From assembly GCF_000524195.1 (NCBI RefSeq), contig NW_020170540.1, positions 16,858-80,857 on the forward strand: a DNA stretch of 64,000 nt, written 5' to 3'. Shown here one piece after another: positions 29,645 through 41,649 of the stretch (position 1 is its first letter; every line of letters begins with the position of its first letter). Position numbers and translations under genes: made by a program. The notes under the pieces are model-generated. The model saw only the letters and a list, made by a program, of their open reading frames with translations. It ran no database searches and had not been told where the DNA came from. The stretch is from Echinococcus granulosus (lineage: Eukaryota; Platyhelminthes; Cestoda; Cyclophyllidea; Taeniidae).

Positions 29645-30252
29645 ACCCACGTACTTCCATTGCCAAAAGATCCTTTTGTGTTCCAAAGTGGGATAATGTG
29701 CCGGTCTTTGTCTCATGATGATGCAACCGGCATTGCTACTTGGTGCATCCGAGTGGTCACCACTTCTGCGTATCTATATCTTTCTTCAAAGGCCGTGATC
29801 TCAAGGTGAGTACTAGGACTTGTAGGGTGTCCTCATGTCATATTGATAACAATGCAGTTGGATGAGTGCTCGAATGTGAGGCACAAGGGAACGGATTCAT
29901 CTTTTAACTCGGCGCACCCTCACTTTGTGTGCGTGCATACGTTTGATCCAATTCGGACCGTTTTACCCCTTTATTTAGGTCCATGCAGTCACGACCCGAT
30001 TTTTATCCACCCGCTACAAGACAACTCGAAGATTTGTCAAGAGTAGCGCAACATAAACACCTGATATCGCAATAAGTAGAGGAGGAGTCCTCTTCCTAAC
30101 AGGGTGAAGGTCTATGCCGCAAAGCAACCGTAGGATGGCTTGGGAGGGAGGCACTGCGTCACCTCATGCAATTTGCCCGGTTTCCTCGCATTCATCTTCT
30201 CCTAGACGATGGTTATCGCCTCTTCCGGATATTGGAGATGATCATGTGATTG
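29645..30252 (+). other. Possible coding remnants, unrecognised
   Basis: Three neighbouring segments look more protein-like than the background: 29645-29805 (containing GIATWCIRVVTTSAYLYL, followed by a good donor AAG/GTGAGT at 29806), 29858-30045 (after a CAG acceptor; HPHFVCVHTFDPIR), and 30103-30250 (GREALRHLMQFARFPR and LLLDDGYRLFRILE). I could not join them in one frame: the donor phase and the next acceptor disagree. It may be a degraded gene, part of a gene with unseen exons, or chance. Confidence 0.2.
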
Positions 30253-31729
30253 AATAGACAGTTGGGAACTGTAATGCGACATAGAACGGAGGTAACTTGA
30301 TAGTTTTCAATTTTCAGCGACAAAACATCTTTTAAAAGTAGAATTCTCAGCCATGTTTGCTCGTATTGGAAAAGAACTGTAGGCTGAAAAAGTTGTTTAC
30401 AAAGAGGAAGAATTTCGTGTTTTAAACGTTTTTTGGTGCTTTTCGCCATCAAGAATGTCACATATGCATTTGGTTAACTTATAGTAGGCAAAGCAGTCAT
30501 GACTCCCCTTTACAAGCCATTGTCTTATTTGTCCTGCAATACTTTTGGCATTTTGTTTCCACGCAAGTGTATCAACATTACTCAAAAGTATGGGAATCTT
30601 GGGAATATTGAAATAAACGTAAACTAGTCCATGGAACTGAAAACATCCTGAGAAAACAAAATTTGGGGTCATCCTCTGCCCATCGTAAATGCTACATGCC
30701 ACAAAACTAACCGGTGGGAAGGTTTGTACTCTAGCCTAGATGGATGTACATGATAACATTCGCCTCGTGTGAACTTTGTGAGATTTTAACCACATATTTA
30801 AGTGCTTTGAAAAAAAGAAGTGAAGTCAGAAAGGCAAACGGAGACAGTACGGAACAGTAGCTTGCATCTCTATTTAACCGACTAGACTCGTCGTTAACCC
30901 TCTAACTAGCTTCTGCTTCACCTTACACAAGTCAGGCTCACCCAATTACAAGAGCAAATTTTTCTGTTTATCACAAAGAAATGTCAGTTTTTTGGGGGCA
31001 TGAAGTCATGGTTTGGGTAGAGGGCCTCCGCGCGCCGCATATCAAAACTCAGTCCAACTCATCCACTTCGGGTGCCTTCTGCTCTTTTTACCATGTAATT
31101 GGACTGTCTTCAGAAGAAACCACGTCCTATATCACTTTTATCTCGAACTTGTCTGCCAATCGCACCGTTGTAAACCAATTAGTCGGTCACTATACTGCTT
31201 ATTTATTTGATAGTGTACACATTCAAGCAACTCTCCATCGATGCGTTTATTTTGACCTTCCCCGATGGCGTCAAAGTGAGTACCTTTGTCTAGCCATGTG
31301 TTGAATAGGCAGTATTTCCTACTTGCGCAGAGACCTGTATTTAAAATAGTCTTTCATTCCATTCGTTTCACTTCAAACTACTTCCAAGGATTTAAATCAG
31401 TCAAGAAGAAGAACAGTCTGTCTGCTCTCAGTAAAGTCCATTACTTACCACCGGAGTGAAGGCAGACTTCTTTTATGCGGAAGTAGCTGCTTTCTCCTGT
31501 GAGTAGTTTTTCTGCAAAAATGGAGCTTCTACGGGGCGAGGAAATGGAGGTGAAATGATCTCTTGCAGTAGTCTTTTTCCCTTTTAAAATGTAGGCACCA
31601 TTTTCAGTCCTTTCACAAATAAATCAACTGGGCCTTCATGCCAGTACACACTAACTTCCAAAATTAAGCGCGTAGCGAATGATTAGAGTTGGCGTGGAAA
31701 AGTTAGAAGTACAAAATGTAAATGTGTGG
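30253..31729. other. Intergenic, no gene seen
   Basis: Several 60-107 codon open frames on both strands, none with recognisable motifs or consistent splice joins. Confidence 0.5.
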
Positions 31730-32180
31730 TTTTTTAGGTTCTATTTATTTCATTTTGTCCACATCCGTTCTTCATTCACTTATCGGGCCGGCCACTGATA
31801 TGGCTATTTACACATCCCAAATTCGGAAGCCTATTTACTACCGATATTTTCGTCTATCGTCACGCCTCTTGGTCCGTCCTGCCTCCATTCTTAAACTTTC
31901 CATTATTTCTTTGGTTCGTCGTGGATTCGCTTTATCCACTAGATTCTGTCTTGGCCTTTTCATCGTGGCCTAAATATTTCCTTCCTTCCTGCATGCGTCT
32001 GTGGCTACACCGCCTCATGATTCAGTTTATTCGACATCTATCCATCCATCTACCTACCAATCCGTCCCGTAAACACCCGGTTATCCCGTATCTATCTATC
32101 TCATATCCATTCCATATTCATGCATTCACCTATCCATCCCTCCACCCATCCATCTCCAGCCAATCTGTTTACACTCTATC
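31730..32180. repeat. ATCC/ATTC-rich degenerate repeat
   Basis: Pyrimidine-rich plus strand with many CCATC, CATCTATCC and TTCATTC words, like the tracts at 15.3, 27.4 and 55 kb. The words GGCCGGCC near 31786 and 27748 suggest that it is related to the 27-28 kb copy. Confidence 0.55.
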
Positions 32181-34280
32181 CGTGTCTCAAGTAAGAAAAT
32201 TTGTTATATCCAGCAAAGTTTGCTTTGAAAGTAGGTCATATGCCAAATTCGAGATCTGTGGTGAGGCTAGAATTGTGGCCGTTGATAAACTGCACAGTGG
32301 ATATAGCTTTCAGCGATGCTTAACGTGGATGAGGAAGAAACCTGTCGACATCACTGGCAGCCCATTGATCGTGAAGGCTAAGCAAGGCGGTGCCTTATGC
32401 ATTAGTATGGGACAGGCCAACGTGGGAGACTGTTAAGCTTCACTCTACACGCATTTCTCAGCACGAAAAGAGGTCCTTGAAGAGAGCGAGCTTAAACTCA
32501 AACGAGCCACACTTCACTCAAACAAGTGGACATTAGAAGCGGCGGATTAGATTCGTCATGCCTCAGAGTCTGCACTCTTACATCAAGAAGTACAGACTGT
32601 AATTAAGTAGTCGCAATCTAGAATTTGATCACTCAATACGACGATCCAAAAATATATACCTTTGAGGTCACCCACGTATCAGAGCCTCCTCGGTATTATA
32701 TATAACATTGCTGGAAAATTATTCATTAATTAAGTAGCATATCTACATTTAAAGCCATGGTACATGCCTCGCTCTTGTGATTCTTGTAGAATACCGACGG
32801 AAATCCATTACTTTTCGAGGGATACGTTCTCATGCGCTATCAGGTGGAATGCTGACATCTTAGGACTTAACTTTTGATCGGCTTTCAATAAAATAGCCTC
32901 CCATACCGAATCTTCCGTGGAAATTTAATAAACAGCACTGCTATAAATAACTATCATTTATTGACATGTGCCGCAGATATAAAAGTATGTTTCATAAACT
33001 TGAGTAAGAGCCCTTGGAGGTTAGGACCCTATAAGTAAGTGGTCGGCTTGTCAACTTAGCCATCCACTTCTACTTACCAAAATTTGACGCTTTTACTCTC
33101 AGGATCCATAAGAACACGTAATTTCTAGTTTGAGCAGCTCAATCGTAGCATTCGAAGTTTTCTCCTAGTTCCTAATAAGCCAAAGTAGTATTAGAGAAAG
33201 TACTACTTAATAAGCTGCAGTAGAGCCGGGAGATCGCTAGTTTGACTTGAGAACCATATCGCAGAGCGAACGTAAAACCTGTAAAGTCTGAAGTGTCTGA
33301 GCAGCTAAACACACACTTGGATAAAATGTAAAATCACTCCACAGCACTAACAAACTTATGCAATCCGTAAAAAAGGATGGTCTATGTGCAAGTTATCCGA
33401 GGGTGAGAATTTTTGCTTATTTCCTTTAGAGAACGCTTTAAAGCGGCTTGAATGTTCCGCTCTCTGTTTTCTTACTTACGGCACACATAAGGGCAAAATA
33501 TCACCTAAGTAAAACACACCTTCCTAAAGCACTTAGAGTATCAATAATAAACAAAACCTCTTTGGCATCGTGGGATTTCCATCCACCGTGTCTGCTTACG
33601 TCCCATTTGTGGCGAGACTTTCGCTACGCTAAGTTGCTATCACCTCGGCCACTTTTTAACTTTACAATGTACTTTGTTATAACTTTGTGGTATTTACCTG
33701 AAACTACGAAAGTAGGGAAGTGGGGCTGCACCATTAATGAGAGCATTTATTTCTCTGAGGAGTCAGCGGAGTAAGTAAATACAAACAAGACATAATAGAA
33801 AACACATAATTTAATTCTTACTCCTCAAGAGGAGGAGGAAGAGGTTGCAGATAATTAACATTTGACGTGGATGAACGAAAAACTGCAAAATAAAAATTAC
33901 CATAATAAGAGCCAGTTCTTTCTCAAGAGGGCAAATACTACGTGGGAAAATCTGATCCTACCCTTTTCCACTTCTGTCTGGCGTTTATTTTCCAACACTT
34001 TATTCTACCTTTCATGCAGCTGTCTGACACTAATGCCAAAAAATGTGTTATTCACCCAGAAGAGTTTAAATAATTGAATGCGATGCAGGAGGAGATGAAT
34101 GACAAAGTGGCAGCATCTTGCTTCATTAAAATGGGCCATTTTTCTCATTGACTTCTCGTCTCGGCAATTTCTGACGAAAAGAAGAAGCGTTTACCCACAC
34201 CACTGAGTTGTGTCGTGGAAAAAACTTCAGTCCTAATGGCTGTGTATTCAAAACGTCGGATTCCATCTACAGCGCCTTGG
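32181..34280. other. Intergenic, no gene seen
   Basis: No supported exon chain. A weak local inverted word pair (AAGTAAGTGG and CCACTTCTACTTAC near 33035-33077) is present. Confidence 0.45.
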
Positions 34281-34289
34281 GTCTACAGC

Positions 34290-34420
34290 AGACGGGGCCC
34301 TACAGGGACGTTGGCAGTGCGTTCCACTGCTGCCCCTTCTCCAACTGCCCTATGCTAAGAGGCACAAGGTGTTCATTTTCCCATGAATCCGACATTAGCT
34401 TGGAAAAGCAGAAATTATGC
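34290..34420. repeat. Conserved downstream block, copy 1 of the zinc-finger repeat unit
   Basis: Contains CACTGCTGCCCCTTCTCCAA and flanking sequence shared with 39735-39850 (nearly identical core) and, more diverged, 48690-48800. In each unit it lies about 0.7 kb beyond the terminal small exon on the transcribed minus strand. In minus-strand translation copies 1 and 2 share LxTxxPC...NEHLV, so it could be an extra exon or a 3' untranslated region. Confidence 0.6.
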
Positions 34421-34949
34421 GTTAATATTGGGCCCAACTGACATGGAAAAAGGGTTTCAAGGCGTGGAAAAGTGGCGGGAGCACAATTAATTCCACTACT
34501 TCGCATCCAACTCAAACAAAACTTACAAGCTTTGAGTAAGCTTTACACCTTTCTGCAAACCGCAACGTCATTTCAAATAGGTACGCTGAAGACGTCGGAG
34601 CTGTTTTGGCAATTTTACTCTGGACCATTTCATACTTTTTTGTGATGAACATTTTTTCCAACTCAAATGACAATTTTTTGCTGGTTAGCAATGACTTTGA
34701 AGAGCTTTGCAATACAAAACCCTAAATTATAAGTCATGTATTCTTCCATTACAAGCTCCGTGATTTACATCTTAAAATTGGTAGGTTTGTGCCTCTACCA
34801 CCATCACGGTATTTTCAAATTAAGGCACAACTCTCATTCTCTCACAGAGAAGTTGATAAACTTGCTTCCCTTTCCCTCTCCCAGTTTCCAAAAGCGTATC
34901 AAGAAGGATGCAAATAATTTTAAATACAAATTTCAAATAAACACTTCGA

Positions 34950-36222
34950 TCACATTTTATGATACAGTCCTCCTTGCACCCTTTCACTTCCCCGTCTGCT
35001 GTCTTCACGCCTTGACGAGATGCATGGACAATGGTGCGCAGCAGGCTTTACTAGGTATGGCTTTGATGAAACTCTGTTAAACGAGGAATAGTCACCTGTA
35101 GGTAAAAACCACTTCGTTATTGCTCTGCAATGAGGCTTTAAAGATTGGCACCTTGTCAGACCGCAGTAGGCAAATTGAAGGAGCAAACTCACGTCTAAGT
35201 GCCACCAAAAATATCCTTTTACAGTCAGATCTACCACAATATACGCATACAGGCATGTTAACTCGTGCTGGAAAGGGGAAGGAAACATGCCATATACACT
35301 TAATTAGATAAAAAAGGCCCTTATTTTCACAAAAGCTAGGGATTAAAAGATTGCATACCATATTGGAGTACTGCTAAGGCAGGAGGAGATCCCGGCGTAA
35401 AAGTGACTAGCAAAAATTCTGCCAAGAAAGATTTTGATGTCATAACTAGGTCAGTTGCAATTTTATTGTAAGGCGAGATCGACCCACCCATTTGCTGTGA
35501 TTCCACAGTCCGAGTGAAAAAGGTTTCTCCTAAAGCAGACCCTTCATTCAAGCGAGTCGGTGACTCTAAAAAGACTGAATTTGTGGGCATTAAAAGCTAA
35601 GGAGCAACGATTTAATTCATCTGACAAGTTGATTGATAATTCAGATTTTTGGATGAATTTTCCAACCAAACCGAATTAATGAACAGTTTTTAAATCAAGA
35701 AGCCTTTATACGAAACTTGAAAAGCTGAGCTAACTTCCCATTGTGACAGGCATTCCTATGATTTTGGAGGCAAGAATAGAAACGGTAGGTGATTCTGCAG
35801 GGAATGCACGTGAATCGTCCCAATTCTAGTAAGGAAAGATTATTTTAGCAAAACTTCTACCTATAGCAATACATAATAACATTTAGAAATAAAAGATCGC
35901 GATTATTGTGCTGAAGTGCATCGAGAACACTCGAAATTGGAAAGTCAAATAAAAGGGGGCATTTGGAAACACGTGCCGGTGTGCGTCCCTTCATAATGAG
36001 TGCGAAGTTGACGATGGTACCTGAAGTGTCGAGAACAGACGAGACAAACCAGTGTCATGATGTGTTGCAGCAAAAGCAAAGGCGAGAAGTGTTGATTTGA
36101 GCTCGAAAATTTGGCTTCTTGTTCAAGTCGAAGCGCATTGATCCCTGACCGGCGTTCGTACTGCTGAAGAAGTGCAATCATGTGGGGCGATTTGGCTTCA
36201 AAGACGCCGTCTTGAGCGATGA
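34950..36222 (-). CDS. C2H2 zinc-finger-like gene, copy 1 of 4 (best preserved)
   Basis: Coding blocks in transcription order: 36222-35945 (VFEAKSPHMIALLQQ..., then finger CLVCSRHFRYHRQLRTHYEG with His following, a perfect C-X2-C-X12-H-X4-H), about 35825-35740 (second finger CIPCRITYRFYSCLQNH, same spacing), 35565 to about 35358 (SPTRLNEGSALGETFF... QQMGGSISPYNKIA), 35267-35193 (VCVYCGRSDC), and 35095-34950 (ending GGLYHKM). Splice acceptors at 35566, 35268 and 35096 and the donor after 35193 (GTGAGT) match other copies. Zinc fingers of this type usually bind nucleic acid; the function of this gene is unknown. The join between the two finger blocks is unresolved and relative to copies 2 and 4 the third block has one extra base, so the exact protein is uncertain. 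I do not recognise an orthologue. Confidence 0.5.
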
Positions 36223-39200
36223 CTACTTACTCTGCAAGTCCGTCTGAAACACTTGAACATCTATTGCATGCAACGAAAGTGCTTACTGCCCATTTATTGT
36301 ACCAATCCCAAAACTTCAGTCAATGGCATGCCGATTCTGATTGAGAAAATTGGACACGGGCACCTTTGTAAACAGTTTCTCCCTTATTTACACCTAGTGT
36401 GTGGGTAGCGAAAGCGTCGAAGGAATGACAAATGAAGGCCGCTCAAATGCTATTGAATAAGCATATGACAGAACAAAGGCTACAGCCACTATCAACACAT
36501 TCTCGGACCATTCTGCATACCCTGTAAAATGCGTTGCTCTTAGATCGTTTGCAGAATGAAAGACCTGCACTAGGAAGTGACTTTCATATTCCAGCATCCG
36601 TCAGGCAAACTTTCATATCTTTCACGATGCCAAACAATGATCCACACATCGCTCACACTACCCCACACTTCTAGGCACCCAAGTGCGCCTATTGTAATAG
36701 GCCATGTCTGCCTGGGAATTGATGCACTTTAGGCAAAATTATTTAATGCGAATTTCTTGTTTGGCGTGATATAAAAGCAAGTGAAACCTATCTGCTCCAC
36801 TCAACTGGCCAGTACACGAGGGAAGGGTTTCTGTTTTTAGAAGCACCCACAATCATTCAATTAGACAGAAGGGAGAAATCTCTTACAAACCAACGCCAAT
36901 TTAAACTGCCCACTTCTTCGCAATCAGTATGCTTTAGCAGAAATAATTCCAATCGGCAAGAAAATCGTATTTTTGTAAGAAGAACATAAAAGTATAAAGT
37001 GCCATCTAAAAATAGGCTTAATATTTAATTTATAGTTGTAATACTTGCGCATTTGAATACACCTATTAGGCGAGGGACGTTCAGAGAATCCAGATCTGGT
37101 TACAGATCGGACCTCGTCTGCATAAGAGGTAAGGAAGTTTTCTCTGAACAGGCATAAACCTCACCACCACTTCCTGTCTATAATAATACCCTCTAAACTC
37201 ATGTCTATTGGTACGGTGGAGGCGGAATTTGTGAGGTGTGAATGCGAGATGGCGGATATTGTCGTTGTCATCGCGTAGGGTAAAGCTGAGTCAGGTCTCT
37301 AGGGCTGCACACTCCGACGACCCGCTTAGTGACTTCACACATCAAGGTGACTCCTGTAGTAGGCGGCGCATACAAAGTGACTCACCTCTTTGCTTCATTT
37401 ATGACATCTGAGGTCCATCAAACATCCCTGTAAAGGAATGCGATAACATTTTGTTCTTTGATGCAAAGGAAAAGCCAAAGTAAGCTCATCTTTTGCCTGA
37501 CAGCAAATCAGATGGGGTTAATCATAAATTGTGTGTGTAAGCAATAAAACAAACGTGAGTGTTTAAATTTACTTGTCAGTTGGCCTTAACATCATGCTGT
37601 TGATGCTACCATCAAATTATCCCACTTTTGATTAGTGATTGAACTATGATATGGTAGAATGTAGGATGACATTAATCGTACTTCCATCGTAACTGCTGGC
37701 TTCTGTCCGTTAATCGTCCACCAAGGCAAAGCAGGCGTAAAAATGGGTTTCTTTTCGTGTTTCTTATGCGTAGACTCGGTGATTACTTACCCTGGGTAGA
37801 ACTGATCTATTAGGTGATGCAAAGCAAGACATGCTATTTCACGAGTAAGGAATGGCTAGGATTCCCTAAAATACCTTTGTGAACAAACAAGAGAGGTCAC
37901 TAAGTGAAAAAAATTGGGGTCTGTAATGAATCAAAAGGAATAGCACTCCATTTTATGTAAAAATTCACAGTTTTTAAAGCGATTTGAAAATTAGGCGAAA
38001 TCATGACACCGGGATCTGGGGTGCCTCAGCAAAGCTGGTGTCCAATGCGTGTACATTTCGAAGGTGGCGAAAGTTTGCACGCTTGCCGCGAATGAGGGTA
38101 GCTAGGAATAAATTTTTTTTGTCAAATGGTTGGATGCAAATATTTGGTAGAAAGTTTGTCAAACTCATTGAGGAGCCTAATAGGTAGATGTAAAGCTACC
38201 AGTACCTAGACCCGACATTCTCGGATAATTGTAAGAATGACTTGACAATGCCAAACGATTGTCAGCTCTGGGCACTACATGCACCAAATCCAACTTCGCC
38301 AAGGATGTCATACAGACAATCGCCATGCCTGCAGTGCAATTTTACCTTCAAGCTGGATGAAATATATCATCAGACGGGTTAAATAATAAAGAGAAGGTTA
38401 GTTTATTTTACAATTCATTCACCTCCACCGTAAGAATAAAGATGCCAGACCAAAGTAATCTGTTCGATTTATGATTAAAGTGAAATGTATAACATTTAAA
38501 ATAATAAATATGGTAAATTGACGTTATTTTAATTAATTTCTAGGTCAAATTTGGAAAACTCGTCTTAGTACTCAAAAATCACAATCAAGTGTCAATCCCT
38601 GCTACCTTTATGAGCAAAAAATAGTAAATATGCTCAGCCAGAAGGCAGTTCACAGCCAGGACAACAATTTAGCGTAATAAATGTGGATATTGTCCCCATC
38701 AAATCCACCCTTTTGAATAAAAAAAGGAATATTTGCCATAACTTTGGCAAAATGTCTCCTCCTTAAGTGGTCAGCTAATCACATGTTTAATGGAGCAAGG
38801 ACTCCTTCTGCATTTTGATATGATCCAACCTTTTAATTTTACCTGCAACCAATGTTGCGTATCACTTATGTTCAGATAAATTTTAGTTGCCTGATAAGTC
38901 GAAATCCCGAATTTTAGGTTTGCTTAAACCCTTCAGGAGTAGTTCTTTTAGGGTAATTCAATTTGTCTAATCAAACAGTCACCGCAGTTAATCAGATCAG
39001 TGGATTCCGGTCTCCGTTTTGCTCTTCAAAAAAAAACTTTGCAAGCCTTCATCTACAAAACCGGCAATTTAATGTTTCGGATTTTATAAATTCCTCTCAT
39101 TTTGAGGTAGTGAACTGGACTACTTTGTCGCTAGTTCTAGTTGAAAAGAGAGTAGAAATTATGCAAGTCTGCGGTAGTTTGGGAAATCAAGGCAGGCCCT

Positions 39201-39560
39201 ACATAGCTCACTCTTTTAGAATTAAAGATGCCAAAAACAAAAATGAGTTCTTTGATTTCTTGAGTTGACAATTATTTTCTGTCGTTCACGAATGCCAACC
39301 AGCAGGACGTGCTGAATCGTCCGTCAAATTAATCGTGATGTGGAGAAGCATCTTCAACTTTCTTTTCGCTCTCTATCCATCCGTTAAGCATCTGCTTTAT
39401 TTTCTCCCAGAAAATTCATTCACCCCTGGGGGAAGTTGCAATGCCTATCACGATCGCTGCAGACTAACTTGTCGCTCCGACTTACGACGAATGATGACCC
39501 AGTGTACCAAAGCAGATATAACAAGCCTTACGTCCTGTTAGTTCACTGCATTATATCATT
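36223..39560. other. Spacer between zinc-finger copies 1 and 2
   Basis: No convincing gene. It may hold upstream exons or the promoter of copy 1. Sequence at 36780-36840 resembles 51125-51175 upstream of copy 3 (both have GAAACCTATCTGC/GAGACCTGTCTGC followed by AACT-GG--AGTACA), and 38305-38350 resembles 60975-61030 beyond copy 4 (GGATGTCAT-A--GCAATCG). Thus the duplicated unit is longer than the recognisable exons. Confidence 0.5.
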
Positions 39561-39734
39561 TTCAAGCAATGTGAGAATAGGTTGCAGTTTTTTCTGTCTC
39601 GTGAGTGTGACCGCAGCTGGGAGAACATGAAGCGCTCTGCTCGCGTCACCTCGGTGTGTCCATTTACCATCGCCGGTGGGCAGTCCTAACATCCGATCCC
39701 ATTTGCAGTACCCTGCGCCCAAAACCGACGGAGC

Positions 39735-39850
39735 CTCCTGAAGATGCTGGCATTGCAATCCACTGCTGCCCCTTCTCCAACTATCCCAAACCAAGCGTAC
39801 GAGGTGCTCATTTCGACATGGATCGGATATTAGTATCGAAAAGCTGAAAA
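39735..39850. repeat. Conserved downstream block, copy 2
   Basis: Shares CACTGCTGCCCCTTCTCCAA with copy 1 at 34326. On the minus strand it sits within a 156-codon open frame (39543-40013), the longest in this part of the window, which could be a chance extension of a conserved exon or untranslated region. Confidence 0.6.
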
Positions 39851-40437
39851 GCTTAACTAAAATCAGATTCAGTGGACATGGAAGGAAGGTTTTAAGGTTT
39901 AAATAAGGTACTGCTTTGCATCCATTCTCTACAGGGTATACAAACTTTCGAGTGGACTTTGCATCCTTCTGTAAACTGAAACAAGTAGTTTCAATCGGAA
40001 ATACTGAAAACACTGAATGTGTTTAGGTAGCCTCGTGGCATTTTGGACCATTTCCTATATTTTCAAATGCATACTTGTCGTTATCTAAAGGTGCGTGCTT
40101 TATCTTTTTGGCAATAAAAGAAAATCCTAATTATATCTCAGGTAGTCTGCATTATCAGATCCGTGATTTACGGTTGCTCCCCAACCGTCAACATAGTGTG
40201 CTCAAAAATATGTAGATCGCATCACTTCACAGAGATGATAAACTGTGCTCCCCTTTTTCGGAATAGAGTAGGAAATATACTGTTCAAAAATTTCCTCAAC
40301 ACAAAATAACAACACCTTTTTAGCTTCAAAACATCAAAAATAACTCAAGTGTTTTAAGATAAAACCTTTCTTGGAATAAACACATTTGACCCCCCAAAAC
40401 ACCAACTTGTCGCAGCTTAATCATGCGCACTTCTATC

Positions 40438-41605
40438 CTACGGGCTGGCGCCTAAATGTCTTAAATCGACGGGTGGAGCATAGTAGATAGCAGGCTCCAA
40501 TAGGGATGGCTGTGTTGAAGACACGTCCAACGGAAAATCATTACCTGCACAGGAAAATAAATCACCTCATTACCGGTCCATAAGGAGGGATCAAAGATTG
40601 ACATCATGGTCGGCTGAGCAAAGGAGTTAGCTTACCTTCGATGAGTGCCGTTAAAAAAATCCTTGCACAGCCAGACCTGCCACGGTGTACGCATGTATAC
40701 AAATCATATCGTACTGAAAGAGGAGAGGAAGCACGTCATTAGCACTTTAAGTAGAAATCTTTTATCAAAAAGGGGTGGAATTCAAGGTTGCGTACCAAAT
40801 TTCAATAGTGTTGAGGGAGGAAAGAATGTCGGTATATAGGAGGCAAGCCAAAGTTCTGCCAGGAAAATATGTCAGGGTTTATTGGATTATATGCAATCTT
40901 ATCGTAAGGCGAGATCAACCCACCCACGTCCTGTGACGTCGCGAACAGACAGAAGAACACTTCTCTCAATGTAGACCTTTCATCCAGGCTAATCGACAGC
41001 CCTGAAAGGAAAAATAGGTCACTATTTTTGCCAAGATTCAATTTCGTGGGTATCCAAAAGCGAAAAAGTGAGTGAAGCGTCTTTCCTACACGTCGATATA
41101 TCACCTAGATTTTTGGTCGAAATTACCAACTAAACAGAGCTCTATTTATTATTTTTTAAGCCTGAAGGTCATTATGGAAAAATCAAAAGGAAGTGTCAAA
41201 TTCCCATTGTGATAGGCATTTCTGTGTTCTCGGAGGCACCAAAGGAACTGGTAGCTGCTTCTGCATGGAATGCATATGAATCGTCCCAGTTCCAGCAAGG
41301 AAGAAGAGAAATACATTTGATATAGTGACACTTAAAGGTTAAATTAGTGAAGATTATAGTGTAAGACATTCAAAAGTACGTGCCTTCGTGAAGTGTTTCA
41401 AAATGAACCTGAAGTTGACGATGGTACCTGAAACGCTCGAAGCAGACGGGACAATCCAGTGCCATGGTAAGTCGCAGCAAAGAAGGAATAAGAAATAGTG
41501 AAATGAGTGAGAGAAATTGACTTTATGTTCGCGACGAAGAGTGTTGATCCCTGACTGGCGTTTACGCTGTTGTTGAGGTGCACTCGAACCAATAGATAGG
41601 GCTTC
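40438..41605 (-). CDS. C2H2 zinc-finger-like gene, copy 2 of 4
   Basis: Blocks in transcription order: about 41605-41380 (EALSIGSSAPQQQRKRQSGI, then finger CPVCFERFRYHRQLQVH with C-X2-C-X12-H-X4-H intact), about 41325-41160 (finger CIPCRSSYQFLWCLREH, intact), 41002 to about 40800 (RSTLREVFF..., VGGLISPYDKIA), 40713-40636 (TCVHRGRSGC) and 40544-40438 (GNDFPLDVSS... to a stop). The last two exons are joined by a strong donor (GAAG/GTAAGC) and acceptor (CCTGTGCAG) in matching phase. The third block reaches a stop before a usable donor, and the segment before the first finger changes frame relative to copy 1. The gene may therefore be disrupted or use unseen splicing. The retained zinc ligands in both fingers, despite many other changes, argue for recent or continuing constraint. 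Confidence 0.45.
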
Positions 41606-41649
41606 AAAAGCAACATCTTAACCGAGGATACAATGATATTTAGCACCAT

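Noticed and set aside
31921..32436. 171-codon plus-strand open frame
   Set aside because: Its first half is the ATCC-rich repeat, which is naturally low in stop codons in some frames; the remainder shows no motif.
35193..35267. Reading the small exon of zinc-finger copies in an alternative frame (VVDLTV in copies 1 and 4)
   Set aside because: That frame has a stop in copy 2 and does not lead into the terminal exon, whereas the CVYC/CVHR frame is open in copies 1 and 2 and joins in phase.
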